From: DATAUK01 sp036268295
Lineage (GTDB): Bacteria > Actinomycetota > Actinomycetes > JAFAQI01
Direction of reading: 5' to 3'
DNA: 64,000 bases
NCBI GenBank assembly: GCA_036268295.1
Contig: DATAUK010000015.1
Span: forward strand, 19,926 to 83,925
Positions within the stretch are counted from its first letter, which is position 1, and every line of letters starts with the position of its first letter. The notes beneath the pieces are model-generated. The model worked only from the letters and a program-made list of their open reading frames with translations, was not told the DNA's origin and searched no databases. Both the position numbers and the translations under genes were made by a program. Positions 63,998-64,000 of the stretch are shown piece by piece.

Positions 63998-64000
63998 AAA

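Overview
The window is high-GC DNA with the habits of a soil-type actinobacterium (the wider Frankiales/Mycobacteriales/Propionibacteriales range; I cannot place the genus). The signs are heavy G/C third positions, frequent GTG starts, many leaderless-looking starts with a TAnnnT box 6-7 nt before the start codon, a mycothiol-type Rv2466c-like protein, CtaJ and CtaG cytochrome oxidase accessory proteins, an IdeR/DtxR-like iron box, LPXTG surface proteins, and a gene order (ssb, ettA, glbO, HNH, DUF5130, pepN, Rv2466c-like, rpiB) that matches the Rv2478c-Rv2465c region of Mycobacterium tuberculosis as I remember it, with every strand flipped.

Layout: 1-1380 is the end of a glycosyltransferase. 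1717-12198 is one giant secreted protein of about 3,490 residues: 24 tandem ~117-residue DUF11/DUF7507-type beta-sandwich repeats, capped at each end by a related but different module with an Asp-rich loop, ending in an LPFTG wall-anchor signal. 12284-15403 holds a 45-aa membrane peptide, an MFS exporter with a divergent HxlR regulator, and a second LPXTG protein with a Pro/Thr stalk. 15578-20413 is a complete branched-chain amino acid type ABC operon (two ATPases, two permeases, binding lipoprotein), closed by a strong terminator. 20502-22970 has a thioesterase, an APH-fold kinase and an SDR, probably acyl-CoA related. 23120-40898 is the conserved housekeeping block, interrupted by accessory genes (beta-helix protein, cupin, methyltransferase, secreted protease, lipoprotein, amidase, AI-2E-type permease, PLD, DinB, aldehyde dehydrogenase).

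40971-52724 carries a SpoIIE-type phosphatase, an AMACR-like racemase and an L,D-transpeptidase divergent from ctaG, a YciI protein, a three-gene ferric iron ABC operon behind an IdeR-like box, a GH3 lipoprotein and a LysE exporter. 52928-54626 encodes a secreted protein and a small membrane protein. 54696-58051 is a four-gene operon (class II aldolase, HAD phosphatase, DhaL, DhaK) that could move dihydroxyacetone or a related ketose into sugar phosphates. Upstream is a fused GAF-kinase-receiver-LuxR protein in which the phospho-accepting His and Asp are both replaced, with a perfect 18-bp palindrome between it and the operon.

60183-63932 is the most system-like part: glyoxalase-fold protein, UvrA2-like ATPase, AraC regulator, second glyoxalase-fold protein, all on one strand. 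The two glyoxalase promoters share an identical 20-bp motif placed 20-21 nt before an identical TAGCGT box; the second motif lies inside the end of the araC coding sequence. This looks like a small self-regulated stress or detoxification regulon. I see no tRNA, rRNA, CRISPR array, insertion sequence or prophage in the window.
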